Source: Nostocales cyanobacterium Centralia_MAG_434 (GTDB lineage: Bacteria; Cyanobacteriota; Cyanobacteriia; Cyanobacteriales; Nostocaceae). Taken from it: DNA of 64,000 nucleotides. The position numbers and the translations under genes were made by a program. Below, in pieces: positions 1 through 8,479 of the stretch. The notes under the pieces were generated by a model, which saw only the letters and a list, made by a program, of their open reading frames with translations, was not told where the DNA came from and made no database searches. Positions within the stretch are counted from its first letter, which is position 1. Every line of letters starts with the position of its first letter. Location: positions 26,566-90,565 of the forward strand of contig JAJPJF010000273.1 of assembly GCA_021324415.1 (NCBI GenBank). Reading direction: 5' to 3'.

Positions 1-380
1 AGTTTGTTGTTTATATAAACTCTGCCTCCTTTTAGTTCAACCTTTTCTCCCGGTAAACCAATCACACGCTTGATAAATGCATCTTGATATTGTTCCTTTT
101 GTAGCTCTTGTGTCGGTGAAAACACTACAATATCTCCCCGATGTGGAGCAGAAAAGTTATAGCTTAACTTATCGACAATGATTTTATCAGCCTCCCACTG
201 ATTTGGAGTGCCGTGTAGAGTAGGTTCCATCGAACCTGAGGGAATCCAACGGGCTTCAGCAACAAAAGTACGAATCCCTAGGGCTAAGACAATGCTCAAG
301 ACAATAGTTCTACCCAGTTCTGTAATCCAAGAGTTATCGGGTTTTTGGCTAGAGTTGTTATCAGACACTTGATTTTGCAT
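1..380 (-). CDS. lepB: Signal peptidase I (C-terminal part cut by window edge)
   Basis: This is a type I leader peptidase that removes signal peptides from exported proteins at the cytoplasmic or thylakoid membrane. It starts at the ATG ending at 380 and runs off the left edge, so only about 126 residues are seen. After a short hydrophilic N-terminus there is one membrane segment (about residues 24-41). The catalytic serine motif PSGSMEPTL follows, with Ser near 50. The lysine region KRVIGLPGEKVELKGG, which holds the general-base Lys, is close to the edge. These are the defining boxes of the S26 family. Cyanobacteria usually carry two or three paralogues; which one this is cannot be told. The gene is divergent from the dihydroorotase gene. 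Confidence 0.93.
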   Translation of the reverse strand, partial: MQNQVSDNNSSQKPDNSWITELGRTIVLSIVLALGIRTFVAEARWIPSGSMEPTLHGTPNQWEADKIIVDKLSYNFSAPHRGDIVVFSPTQELQKEQYQDAFIKRVIGLPGEKVELKGGRVYINNK

Positions 381-680
381 GAAATTATTGAAGGAATGAC
401 CTTAAAAAGCAGGTAATTAACTCTAAATGAGCGTTTAAATTGCGTAACTACTAACCGTTGACTATAAACGGTGAACAGTCTACTCCAGTCCATATGCAAT
501 TAAAATGCATAATAGCTTACTGTATTTGTTCATCTTAAGTATACAAATTTAGTTATCGTAGCGATGTTTTCGTCTTCACAGAGTTTTTCATAGATAAAAA
601 CTATAAACTTATTTGTAATCAAAGACACAAATTTATCTCGGTTGTGTTCAACAGAGTTTATCCTAAGAGAATAGTCGCTC
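381..680. other. Intergenic region between divergent lepB and pyrC
   Basis: This AT-rich stretch must hold the two divergent promoters. A short inverted repeat (ACCGTT/AACGGT) lies at 454-472 next to STRR-like sequence. No convincing gene or regulatory site is visible. Reading frames crossing it are AT-rich and resemble no protein I know. Confidence 0.4.
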
Positions 681-2054
681 ATGACGCCTTGTTCTGGTCT
701 TAACGATCTACACCCCATGTCATTTCCCTGCAGTTTATTGATCCGCCACGCCCAGATTATTCTACCTAATGGAGAATTAATCATTGGGGATGTCCTGACG
801 CGTGATCGCACAATAGTTGAAGTCGCACCAGAAATCACCAATGCAACACCAACTAGAGAAATTGACGCACAAGGATTAACTTTGTTGCCAGGAGTGATTG
901 ACCCCCAAGTCCACTTTCGAGAACCAGGACTCGAACACAAGGAAGACCTGTTTACTGCTAGTTGTGCTTGTGCTAAAGGGGGGGTAACCTCATTTCTGGA
1001 AATGCCCAACACGCGTCCCCCAACGATTACCCAACAAGCTCTTAATGACAAGTTGCAACGTGCCTCCCAAAAGTGCCTTGTCAATTATGGCTTCTTTATT
1101 GGCGCAACGGCGGATCATTTGCCAGATTTAATTTTGGCTAAACCCACGCCAGGTATTAAGGTCTTTATGGGTTCCATGCATGGTCAGTTATTGGTTGATC
1201 AGGAAGCAGCATTGGAAGCCATCTTTGCTCAAGGCAAGCGCTTAATTGCCGTTCATGCTGAAGATCAAGACCGGATCAACCAAAGGCGAAAGGAATTTGC
1301 TGATATTCATGATCCAGCTATTCACTCCCAAATTCAAGATAATCAAGCAGCACTGTTGGCAACGCAGCTGGCATTAAAACTTTCTAAAAAATATCAACGC
1401 CGTCTACATATTCTACATATGTCAACGGCTCAAGAAGCAGACTTGCTACGTCAAGATAAACCGAGTTGGGTCACAGCAGAAGTCACACCACAGCATCTAT
1501 TGTTAAACACAAGTGCCTATGACAAGATTGGCACGCTGGCACAAATGAATCCACCTTTGCGATCGCCTCATGATAATGAAGTCCTCTGGCAAGCTTTGCG
1601 TGATGGAGTGATTGACTTCATTGCCACAGATCATGCACCCCATACCTTAGAAGAAAAAGCCCAACAGTATCCGAATAGTCCTTCAGGAATGCCTGGGGTA
1701 GAAACTTCTCTACCTTTGATGTTAACCGCGGCAATGCAAGGTAAGTGTAACGTTGCCCAAGTTGCTCACTGGATGTCCTCGGCTGTGGCTCAAGCTTATG
1801 GTATCCCTAACAAAGGGGCGATCGCTCCTGGTTATGATGCTGATTTAGTTTTAGTAGATTTGAACACCTACCACCCTGTTCGACGTGAAGAACTATTAAC
1901 TAAGTGTGGTTGGAGTCCTTTTGAAGGCTGGGAACTCACTGGGTGGCCTATGATCACTATTGTTGGTGGACAGATTGTTTACGACAAAGGCAAGTTGAAT
2001 ACTAATGTGCGAGGTCAAGCATTAGAGTTCAAGCAAGATAAATTGCGAACTTAG
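681..2054 (+). CDS. pyrC: Dihydroorotase (class I type)
   Basis: This is an amidohydrolase-superfamily dihydroorotase, which interconverts carbamoyl-aspartate and dihydroorotate in pyrimidine synthesis. It is 457 residues from 681; the ATG at 717 (residue 13, MSFPCSLL) is an equally plausible start. Visible motifs are VHFREPGLEHKEDL, the lysine in GIKVFMGSMHGQ that would be carbamylated, His in IAVHAED and LHILHMST, and Asp in IATDHAPHT. One oddity: the usual metal-binding HxH near the N-terminus reads Q76-V-H78, so the first His is replaced. Other substrate-site residues (NPPLR) are kept. It could therefore be an active cyanobacterial variant or a dihydroorotase-like protein. It stands alone, not in an operon. 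Confidence 0.88.
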   Translation: MTPCSGLNDLHPMSFPCSLLIRHAQIILPNGELIIGDVLTRDRTIVEVAPEITNATPTREIDAQGLTLLPGVIDPQVHFREPGLEHKEDLFTASCACAKGGVTSFLEMPNTRPPTITQQALNDKLQRASQKCLVNYGFFIGATADHLPDLILAKPTPGIKVFMGSMHGQLLVDQEAALEAIFAQGKRLIAVHAEDQDRINQRRKEFADIHDPAIHSQIQDNQAALLATQLALKLSKKYQRRLHILHMSTAQEADLLRQDKPSWVTAEVTPQHLLLNTSAYDKIGTLAQMNPPLRSPHDNEVLWQALRDGVIDFIATDHAPHTLEEKAQQYPNSPSGMPGVETSLPLMLTAAMQGKCNVAQVAHWMSSAVAQAYGIPNKGAIAPGYDADLVLVDLNTYHPVRREELLTKCGWSPFEGWELTGWPMITIVGGQIVYDKGKLNTNVRGQALEFKQDKLRT

Positions 2055-3150
2055 TTGGGAATAATAAAAGTAAGCATAAGTTATATGACTTATGTAGGCA
2101 TTTATTTTCATACAACTTTTATTCACACTCATGTTCAGCTATCAACTCTCCGGATTCTTGCTCTTAAGCAAGAAGAGTAAAACAGAAATCCGGTGATAGT
2201 GACATGCCAAATTGCTCTTGTTAAAACTAACTCAGAAATAGCTAGTATGAAATTCTTTCATATTTCTTTAAAATCTGTTTTTTCCTCATTTGATGACTTT
2301 TTATGTTTTGTAGTACCTTTCATTTGGTTCTTATTAGATTCTGCTGCAAATCATCTTAATCAAGTGTTAAATGCTAAAAATACTACCAAACCTTGTCATA
2401 CACAACTGATTAAAAACATAGATAAAAGTTATCAAAAGCTTCATATAAAAGATGTAGCTCTAGGGTGGGGTAAAAATAAGTATTCAAACAAGTGGAAATT
2501 AAAATTAAGATTTTGTATGATACTTAGGAAAAGTATTTTCTGCTAAAAAAAGCATATACAAAATCTTAATACTTCTGTCATATTAATGTTGTTGTATCTG
2601 CCCTTTCTATTCTCAGCTTACTCACCTTGTGTCTAGTGGTCAATGAAATTTTTGACTTTGTTATTGGTAAGCAGATATGCTGATTGAAAGGATGCTATCT
2701 TGAAAGCTATAGAGTAGTTTGGTTAGGGAAAACATTTTCCAGTACTAGACAGTTGATAGATAAACTCTCGCGCTCAATAAACAACGATTTTACTCTGTCG
2801 TAGTTTGTCTGTCTGCGTAAATTTCTGGTCAGAAAGGTTTGTAGCGGTTCTTAGAAGAGTGCCAATATACTTGCAGTGCAGCTATTAAAGCACTTCAGGA
2901 CTAGCTGTATCACCTATTTAAGAGAATCACTCTACGGAGACACTTATTATTTGATACCAAGCTAGACGATTAATTATGTGATGGTACTTTGCTAATCGCT
3001 TATTTTTCTCAAAAATCAGCAGATATCAGTGCTGAAGAACAGCCTGTTGAACAATTTTGCAAAAAACATCTGGTAACTAAAATGACAATGTTAGTTATAG
3101 TCCGTGATGAACGAGGTAGTGGTAGATTTGAGTGCATCAGTTAACGCTAA
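2055..3150. other. Gene-poor 1.1 kb stretch with possible gene remnants
   Basis: This is an AT-rich region with no confident gene. It contains a nested stem-loop at 2150-2193 and a 117-residue frame at 2193-2546 (GTG start). That frame has a hydrophobic patch and a Lys-rich tail, but its composition is atypical and I do not recognise it. A second frame ending in TAA at 3142 reads about 55 residues (…VIVRDERGSGRFECIS) without a good start and may be a decayed gene end. I see no transposase motif or terminal repeats. Confidence 0.45.
2150..2193. repeat. Nested inverted repeat downstream of pyrC
   Basis: The outer arms CCGGATT (2150-2156) and AATCCGG (2187-2193) enclose a tight inner hairpin, TCTTGCT-CTTA-AGCAAGA. 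No T-run follows, so a simple rho-independent terminator is unlikely. It could be a structured 3' end of the pyrC transcript or a small palindromic repeat. Confidence 0.4.
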
Positions 3151-3651
3151 TCAGTGATCAGTTATTAGTAAAGGATTTGATAACTGATCACTGGTAACTG
3201 GTAACTGATAATTGAATGGTATGATTTTGGCTTGACGTATACCCTCCTCTTGAGAAGTCAAATGCACTTGAAGATAATTATCAGGTTTGTAAGGCATTCG
3301 TTCTGACCACTCGATTGCCACAATTCCTGGGCTAACCTCAATACCTTCCCAATAAGTTTCTATATTCAAAGCGGCAACTTCTGTCGGCTCTAAGCGATAG
3401 AGATCTAAATGATAAAGGGGAAGACGTCCTTCAGTGTACTCATTAATAAGAGTGAATGTGGGACTGACAATTGGGAAGGTAATACCTAATCCTTCACCAA
3501 TGCCCTGCACTAGGGTAGTTTTACCCGCGCCTAAATCACCTTCTAATAGAAGAATACTACCAGGAGTTAACAATTGACCGAGGGCAATTCCAAGTGATCG
3601 CGTAGCTTCTGCATTTGGAAGAACAATTGTCATTGTGGAGTCATTGGTCAT
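3151..3651 (-). CDS. tsaE: tRNA threonylcarbamoyladenosine biosynthesis ATPase TsaE
   Basis: TsaE is the ATPase partner of TsaB and TsaD in making t6A37 of ANN-decoding tRNAs. It has a Walker A motif GDLGAGKTT (residues 38-46 in the 166-residue reading), the family motif SPTFTLINEY, and LYHLDLYRL followed by the acidic/Trp segment IEWSERMP. The ATG ending at 3633 (MTIVLPNAEATRS) fits the family better than the one ending at 3651. The first six codons of the longer form lie in a GTCATTG-type heptamer repeat. The last 15-20 codons also consist of a dispersed repeat (CAGTTATCAGT type), so the natural C-terminus has been extended by repeat-derived residues. The gene lies 41 bases downstream of yvcK on the same strand. 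Confidence 0.93.
   Translation of the reverse strand: MTNDSTMTIVLPNAEATRSLGIALGQLLTPGSILLLEGDLGAGKTTLVQGIGEGLGITFPIVSPTFTLINEYTEGRLPLYHLDLYRLEPTEVAALNIETYWEGIEVSPGIVAIEWSERMPYKPDNYLQVHLTSQEEGIRQAKIIPFNYQLPVTSDQLSNPLLITDH
3153..3215. repeat. STRR-type dispersed repeat forming the tsaE 3' end
   Basis: The sequence is built of variants of TAACTGATCA, GGTAACTGGTAACTGATAA and CAGTGATCAGTTA. The same units recur inside rnpB at 12483-12541. Here the repeat supplies the last codons and stop of tsaE. Confidence 0.75.
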
Positions 3652-3670
3652 TGGTCATTAGTCATTAATT
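3640..3670. repeat. Heptamer tandem repeat (GTCATTG/GTCATTA)
   Basis: There are at least four consecutive heptamers of the STRR class between yvcK and tsaE. A related block lies at 60711-60740. Such repeats are scattered in Nostocales genomes. Confidence 0.7.
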
Positions 3671-3692
3671 ACAAAAGACAAAAGACATATCC

Positions 3693-5060
3693 TTATTTTC
3701 CCTGATGAGCTCCGCCATACCATTTCAATAAAACCCTTGCTAGCTTCTGAGAATCGTGACGTACACAACCTGTTTCATCCTCATGCATAACATTGGCTAG
3801 GACAATGCGCCGTCCTAGTTGGGATACGGCTTCGCGGTCTAGAAAGACGGGGTGAGAGTTTTGTTGAGCATAGCGGATGAGTGCGCGTTCGCTAGGGGAT
3901 TTTTTATGTACAAGTACAGCATTAAATAAACGTTGGCCGCAAGCAAGATCAATTGCTCTAATGTGGTCAGCAACAGTGTACCCTTGAGTTTCTCCTGGTT
4001 GAGTCATAATGTTGCAGACATAAATCCGGGGAACAACGGATGCGGCGATCGCATCTGCAATTTCTCGCACCAATAAGTTTGGGATAACGCTTGTGTAAAG
4101 ACTGCCTGGACCCATGATAATGTAGTCTGCTTCTTTTATTGCCTTGATAGCTGCTGGCAATGCTGGAGGATTAGCAGGAATACAACCAATCTTAACGATA
4201 TTACCCCCCGCTTCAGTAATTTTCGACTCACCCTCAATCCGACGACCATCAGCTAAATCTGCCCAGAGGCGAACATCACTAAGAGTTGCTGGTAAAACTT
4301 GTCCTCGGATAGCCAGAACTTTGGAACTGGCAGCGATCGCGCGTTCTAAATCACCAGTAATATCACTGAGTGCTGTCAAGAATAAATTGCCAAAACTATG
4401 ACCCGTCAAGCCGTCTCCTGCACGAAAACGGTACTGAAACAGTTCTGTCAATAACTTTTCTTCGTCTGCTAGGGCTGCCAAACAATTGCGAATATCACCT
4501 GGTGGCAAAACACCGATTTCTCGACGTAACCGACCTGAAGAACCGCCATCATCTGCTACAGTAACAATTGCGGTAGTATTAGCGCTGTAGGTTTTTAACC
4601 CTCTGAGTAGTGTAGATAGCCCTGTGCCACCTCCAATGACTACAATTTTTGGACCTCGGTACAATCGGCGATGTGCCATAAGAACATCAATAAGTTCCTC
4701 ATCACCTTCTTGTCTGAACGCTTGAGTAATTGAACCTACCGTGCGGGTCTGTCCCCAAAGAAGCAACAGTAAGCCACTCAGCATCACAAGTGGTCCGCTA
4801 ATGTAATAGGGTAAGATGTCTGTGATTAGTCCCAGAAAGTCCCTTAACAACTGAATCATCCAAAAAATTGGTGTCAGTTTAATCGAAATAGCTAACCCCA
4901 GACTTGCTAGCACGACACCCCCCACACTAATCAACAGCCAGCGTTTTACCGACAATCCAGGGGATAACCACTTAAACCACTGGTTGACTCGATAGGACGT
5001 GCGACTGCGGGACTGCTTTTGCAGAGTATTTAGGGCTTGTCTGAGAAAACCAATTGACAT
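3693..5060 (-). CDS. yvcK: YvcK/CofD-like gluconeogenesis factor, membrane-anchored
   Basis: This 455-residue protein belongs to the YvcK (UDP-GlcNAc-binding) branch of the CofD fold. In Bacillus that branch is needed for normal cell shape on gluconeogenic carbon sources. Two hydrophobic segments lie in the first 125 residues. The nucleotide-sugar-binding core follows: [60 protein letters not shown] and [18 protein letters not shown]. The N-terminal membrane domain is usual in cyanobacterial members. Its function in cyanobacteria is not established. It is probably co-transcribed with the downstream tsaE, which is 41 bases away. Confidence 0.93.
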   Translation of the reverse strand: MSIGFLRQALNTLQKQSRSRTSYRVNQWFKWLSPGLSVKRWLLISVGGVVLASLGLAISIKLTPIFWMIQLLRDFLGLITDILPYYISGPLVMLSGLLLLLWGQTRTVGSITQAFRQEGDEELIDVLMAHRRLYRGPKIVVIGGGTGLSTLLRGLKTYSANTTAIVTVADDGGSSGRLRREIGVLPPGDIRNCLAALADEEKLLTELFQYRFRAGDGLTGHSFGNLFLTALSDITGDLERAIAASSKVLAIRGQVLPATLSDVRLWADLADGRRIEGESKITEAGGNIVKIGCIPANPPALPAAIKAIKEADYIIMGPGSLYTSVIPNLLVREIADAIAASVVPRIYVCNIMTQPGETQGYTVADHIRAIDLACGQRLFNAVLVHKKSPSERALIRYAQQNSHPVFLDREAVSQLGRRIVLANVMHEDETGCVRHDSQKLARVLLKWYGGAHQGK

Positions 5061-5226
5061 ACCTTGTTTGGAGCAGTGGTATAAACAACAATGAATAACA
5101 GAAAATGTACACTACCTGGCCTAAATGCCAAGTATGGAATTATTACAATTTTGATTAAGAAGGCTTAGTCCCAACTGTTTCCCATTCATAGCAAAATCAT
5201 ACCCAGACTTGGTTAAAGAGATATTA

Positions 5227-5718
5227 ATGGAAAAACGAATTTTAGGATTAGATCCTGGTTTGGCTATCTTGGGGTTTGGGGCAATTACCTGCAAACAATA
5301 CGAAACAAAGGCGCAAGATGGTTCTGTCACCTTACTAGACTTTGGCGTCATTAGCACACCAGCAAATACAGAAGTCGGACAGAGACTTTGTACTTTATAT
5401 GATGATTTGCACACCCTGATTGCGGAATTGAAGCCTGAACTAGTAGCGATAGAAAAATTATTCTTCTATCGTATGTCGAATACTATCTTAGTAGCACAGG
5501 CAAGGGGTGTATTGATGTTGGTACTGGGGCAGTGTCAAATCCCAACTGTCGAATTTACCCCAGCTCAAATTAAACAGGCTTTAACAGGATATGGCAACGC
5601 TGAGAAATACGAAGTCCAACAGGCAGTGGCACGAGAGTTAAATTTGGCCGAAATTCCCAAGCCAGATGATGCAGCAGATGCACTAGCCGTAGCGTTGACA
5701 GCTTGGTTTCAGGTGTAG
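5227..5718 (+). CDS. ruvC: Crossover junction endodeoxyribonuclease RuvC
   Basis: RuvC resolves Holliday junctions with RuvAB in recombination. The ATG at 5227 is preceded by AAAGAG at a 6-base spacing and gives the canonical N-terminus [18 protein letters not shown]. The upstream TTG at 5209 is a less likely start. The protein is 163 residues. The acidic catalytic set is visible: Asp9 in LGLDPG, Glu in AIEKLFF, and the Asp pair in [13 protein letters not shown] (147/148, 151). It is a single gene, divergent from yvcK. Confidence 0.96.
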   Translation: MEKRILGLDPGLAILGFGAITCKQYETKAQDGSVTLLDFGVISTPANTEVGQRLCTLYDDLHTLIAELKPELVAIEKLFFYRMSNTILVAQARGVLMLVLGQCQIPTVEFTPAQIKQALTGYGNAEKYEVQQAVARELNLAEIPKPDDAADALAVALTAWFQV

Positions 5719-5797
5719 TTTGTCATAAGTTGCAACAAAAGGGTATTGACCCCAATCTTCTGTAAGACTGGTGAGGTATATTTTTATTTCAAAACAA

Positions 5798-5828
5798 CGT
5801 AGAGACATTGCATGGCAACGTCCCTACG
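5798..5828. repeat. Decayed copy of a palindromic repeat
   Basis: The arms CGTAGAGACATTGC and CAACGTCCCTACG form an imperfect palindrome. This is a diverged relative of the perfect palindrome at 62428-62459. It belongs to a class of short palindromes widely dispersed in filamentous cyanobacteria. Confidence 0.65.
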
Positions 5829-5839
5829 CACAAGGAGTG

Positions 5840-5971
5840 GGAGCATTTCCTGAATGGAATCAGTAGTGCGTTCGCGAAGCGTGTGCTTTGCACTCACGTC
5901 TCGCTCGCTTGAGATATTCAGCGAGCAAGATGCTCGCACTACAAAATAAATCTGCCAAATTGGGATGCTCC
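5840..5971. repeat. MITE-like element with nested inverted repeats
   Basis: The outer arms are GGAGCAT (5840-5846) and ATGCTCC (5965-5971). The inner arms are GTAGTGCG (5863-5870) and CGCACTAC (5935-5942), with further self-complementary GCGAGC/GCTCGC units inside. There is no reading frame with protein-like content. It lies between the convergent ends of ruvC and the ArsA-like gene, which is typical of small non-autonomous repeats. Confidence 0.65.
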
Positions 5972-5995
5972 TCAAGGCGTGTTCACTAATGGCTC

Positions 5996-7186
5996 TTAAC
6001 CAACTTTTACATTCTCACTAAAGCGGATTTTGAGATAGTCTTCCTCCATTTTGGCTCCGGATGGTTGGAGTGCTGCAAGGGCTTGTGGTAAGACTAAGTT
6101 ACGGCGGTGGTTGCCAATTGTGATATTTAATTCATCACCCGATTTACTAAGTTGAATCTGGTTTTTGGGAATCCCAGGTAAGTAAAGCTCTAAGCTGTAT
6201 TGATTTTGCTCTTGAATGACTTTGATAGTTGTTTCTTTGTAATAAACTTGAGTCGGGTCTTCGTTATGGTAGAGCGTTTCTTTTAGACGCTCCAAGGCAG
6301 CTAAGCCACACATTTCTTCAGAAAACAATGGCACTTCCTTAACAGGTAGAGGATGGAAGTTTTCATGGATTTCTTGGCGATACTGCTGCTGATTTGTTTT
6401 CCAACGTTGGAAAAAAGGGTCTTGCACTTCGCTAGGAATGATTCGATTGGCAACAACTAAATCTGTTGCCACATTGTACAAGCTTAAATAAGCATGGGCG
6501 CGCAGGGACTCTTTAATGACCATCTTTTCCGGGTTAGTTACCAAGCGCACTGAGGTTTGACTGTTGTCCGTCAATACCTTTTCCAGCGCTTCAATTTGTT
6601 GATAAAACTCGTAAGGCGCATCCATAACTTCTTTATCTGGCAAAGAAAAACCAGCGATCGGCTTAAAGATAGGTTCTACAAGTGGTCTGAGTGCTACTGA
6701 GATATTTTGAAAGGGTTTATAAAAACGGCGCATATACCAGCCGCTCACTTCTGGTAGACTTAGCAAGCGTAGTGCTGTTCCTGTGGGAGCTGAGTCGATA
6801 ATCAACACATCAAACTCGCCCTCATCATAATGGCGTTTCATCCTTACCAAGCCGAAAATCTCATCCATGCCTGGTAAAATTGCTAACTCTTCTGCCTGTA
6901 CTCCTTCCAAACCTCGTGCTTGTAACACTTGGGTAATGTAACGTTTCACCGAACCCCAGTTTGCTTCTAGTTCTTGCAGCGCATCTAGTTCCGCACCCCA
7001 CAAATTTGGACGGATTTGCCGTGGTGCATGTCCTAGTTCAAGGTCGAAGCTATCTGCCAGAGAGTGAGCGGGGTCTGTGCTTAAAACTAGTGTACGATAA
7101 CCTAGTTCTGCACATCTGAGGCCAGTGGCGGCGGCTACAGAGGTTTTTCCTACACCGCCTTTGCCTGTCATCAAAATTACACGCAT
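5996..7186 (-). CDS. ArsA/GET3-type ATPase with C-terminal HSP20-like domain
   Basis: This anion-transporting-ATPase-family (ArsA/TRC40) P-loop protein has 396 residues from the ATG ending at 7186. That start places the deviant Walker [10 protein letters not shown] at residues 8-16. The longer frame to 7264 would overlap the upstream gene and adds nothing family-like. Switch I ([13 protein letters not shown]) and Switch II ([18 protein letters not shown]) are clear. Residues from about 315 on ([29 protein letters not shown]) form an alpha-crystallin/HSP20-like beta-sandwich, a fusion known in cyanobacterial and plastid ArsA homologues. It lacks an arsRBC context, so tail-anchored protein or chaperone work is more likely than arsenite export. 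The DUF2358 gene lies just upstream on the same strand. Confidence 0.9.
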   Translation of the reverse strand: MRVILMTGKGGVGKTSVAAATGLRCAELGYRTLVLSTDPAHSLADSFDLELGHAPRQIRPNLWGAELDALQELEANWGSVKRYITQVLQARGLEGVQAEELAILPGMDEIFGLVRMKRHYDEGEFDVLIIDSAPTGTALRLLSLPEVSGWYMRRFYKPFQNISVALRPLVEPIFKPIAGFSLPDKEVMDAPYEFYQQIEALEKVLTDNSQTSVRLVTNPEKMVIKESLRAHAYLSLYNVATDLVVANRIIPSEVQDPFFQRWKTNQQQYRQEIHENFHPLPVKEVPLFSEEMCGLAALERLKETLYHNEDPTQVYYKETTIKVIQEQNQYSLELYLPGIPKNQIQLSKSGDELNITIGNHRRNLVLPQALAALQPSGAKMEEDYLKIRFSENVKVG

Positions 7187-7223
7187 GAATGATCTGTCTG
7201 AGAAGTTTTTACATTTATTTACA

Positions 7224-7613
7224 TTATCGACTGTTTCTTGCCAATAGATGCTGCTGCAACACATTTAGACGTGAACAGTTCCAATAATCAATGTGGGAAA
7301 TTATCAAACCTTCCGAGTTGAGGCGCAATTCACTCCAGCCAGAGATGTGAATTCGCGGTTTCCAAGGAAGGGGAGAATTCCAACTGAGTGTCCACTCACT
7401 TTTGATCGTGTCCCCCAAACGCTGGATTTTATGTAAGTCCATTTTTGTGTCTATAAACCAAGTCTTGATGAATTTAATCATCTGCTTATACCGCTCAACC
7501 CCACTAAATTTGTTAAGCGGGTCTTGAAAATAAACATCTTGAGCGTAGATACTGTAGGTCTGATTAACAGGAAATCTTTGATAGTCTTCTTTAAGAATTT
7601 GAATGATATCCAT
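7224..7613 (-). CDS. DUF2358 family protein (NTF2-like fold)
   Basis: This 129-residue protein starts [15 protein letters not shown], then has [27 protein letters not shown] and [26 protein letters not shown], the pattern of DUF2358. That family is conserved in cyanobacteria and plants and is expected to adopt an NTF2/SnoaL-like cone fold. No catalytic function is known. It ends 37 bases before the ArsA-like start, so the two are probably one transcript. Confidence 0.85.
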   Translation of the reverse strand: MDIIQILKEDYQRFPVNQTYSIYAQDVYFQDPLNKFSGVERYKQMIKFIKTWFIDTKMDLHKIQRLGDTIKSEWTLSWNSPLPWKPRIHISGWSELRLNSEGLIISHIDYWNCSRLNVLQQHLLARNSR

Positions 7614-7710
7614 GTTATTCTTGGTTGGTTATGAGTTGAGTGTGGTTAGTTTTTTGACTAGATATCACCCAAGCTTCTACTAACCACCAGTCTAAAATCT
7701 TAAATTTGCT

Positions 7711-8280
7711 TCAAACTTCTACTTCATCCCATAGTCGTTCTAATTGGCGCTGCCAAGCAGCCAAAACCTCTTCTTGCACCTGTGGGGTTTGGTCGAAGTC
7801 ACCCATTAATCCTTCTGCATAAAAGCGCTCTAGGCTTTGCATTGTGGCTTGCATAGATTGACCTTGTTGTTTTGCAGCCACGATGATCTGCCGGATACGG
7901 GTTTCTGTCAGCCTATTAAAGGCATCATCTAAACCAACCTCAAACATGGCTAGAAGTTGGGCGATCGCATCTCGAAAATCGTCCACAACTAAACTGCGGC
8001 AGTTATGCTGAAAAACTCCCCACACTACGTCTTGATGTATAGCGTAACGTACTTCGTGAGTATCATCAAAGTTGGCTTCTAATAACTGTTCTAAAAACGG
8101 TAAGGCATCTTGTATGGATGCAATTGGTAGTAAAACTCTGATCCAACTTTCATCGTCTGAGAGTATAACCAACAGCCGTAGATCAGAAGTTTCTATTTGC
8201 CAAGAACCAGGTGCAACAGCATTAACAGATGCTGCACCAAATAACTCTACTAGCGTATCTGCAATTTCTGAAGGTATCAT
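7711..8280 (-). CDS. Conserved cyanobacterial protein, YbjN/secretion-chaperone-like
   Basis: This 189-residue soluble protein has an N-terminal half (SWQIETSDLRLLVILSDDESWIRVLLPIA…FLEQLLEANFDD) that resembles the YbjN / type III chaperone-like alpha-beta fold. It has a helical acidic C-terminal half (QSMQATMQSLERFYAEGLMG). There are no catalytic motifs and no signal peptide. I recognise it only as a widespread cyanobacterial hypothetical; the fold assignment is by resemblance. It is co-directional with the DUF2358 gene about 100 bases downstream. Confidence 0.75.
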   Translation of the reverse strand: MIPSEIADTLVELFGAASVNAVAPGSWQIETSDLRLLVILSDDESWIRVLLPIASIQDALPFLEQLLEANFDDTHEVRYAIHQDVVWGVFQHNCRSLVVDDFRDAIAQLLAMFEVGLDDAFNRLTETRIRQIIVAAKQQGQSMQATMQSLERFYAEGLMGDFDQTPQVQEEVLAAWQRQLERLWDEVEV

Positions 8281-8479
8281 AGACTTTTTTTATGCTTCAG
8301 CCTCTAGCGTATCGCTTTGAGTGTTCTACTGCTCTAGTGCGATCTCTCCCTTAGGGAGCAAGTTTTGAACAGTCAAGGGTTAAGTAACATTGCATCTGTT
8401 AACACACTCAGTACGAACCTAAAAACGGTGTTGTAAAATAGTAAGAGATGGATTCGAGGAACCATTTTACTGGTCATAA

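Noticed and set aside
530..1084. 184-residue minus-strand reading frame over the start of pyrC
   Set aside because: It is antisense to pyrC, has no recognisable motifs and a composition typical of a shadow frame.
2193..2546. 117-residue plus-strand frame
   Set aside because: GTG start, AT-rich, no ribosome-binding site and no recognisable motif; kept only as part of the gene-poor region.
5784..5975. 63-residue minus-strand frame
   Set aside because: It consists of the MITE-like inverted-repeat element, not protein-like sequence.
7186..7264. N-terminal extension of the ArsA-like protein
   Set aside because: It overlaps the DUF2358 gene, contains no family-like residues, and the ATG at 7186 places the P-loop correctly.
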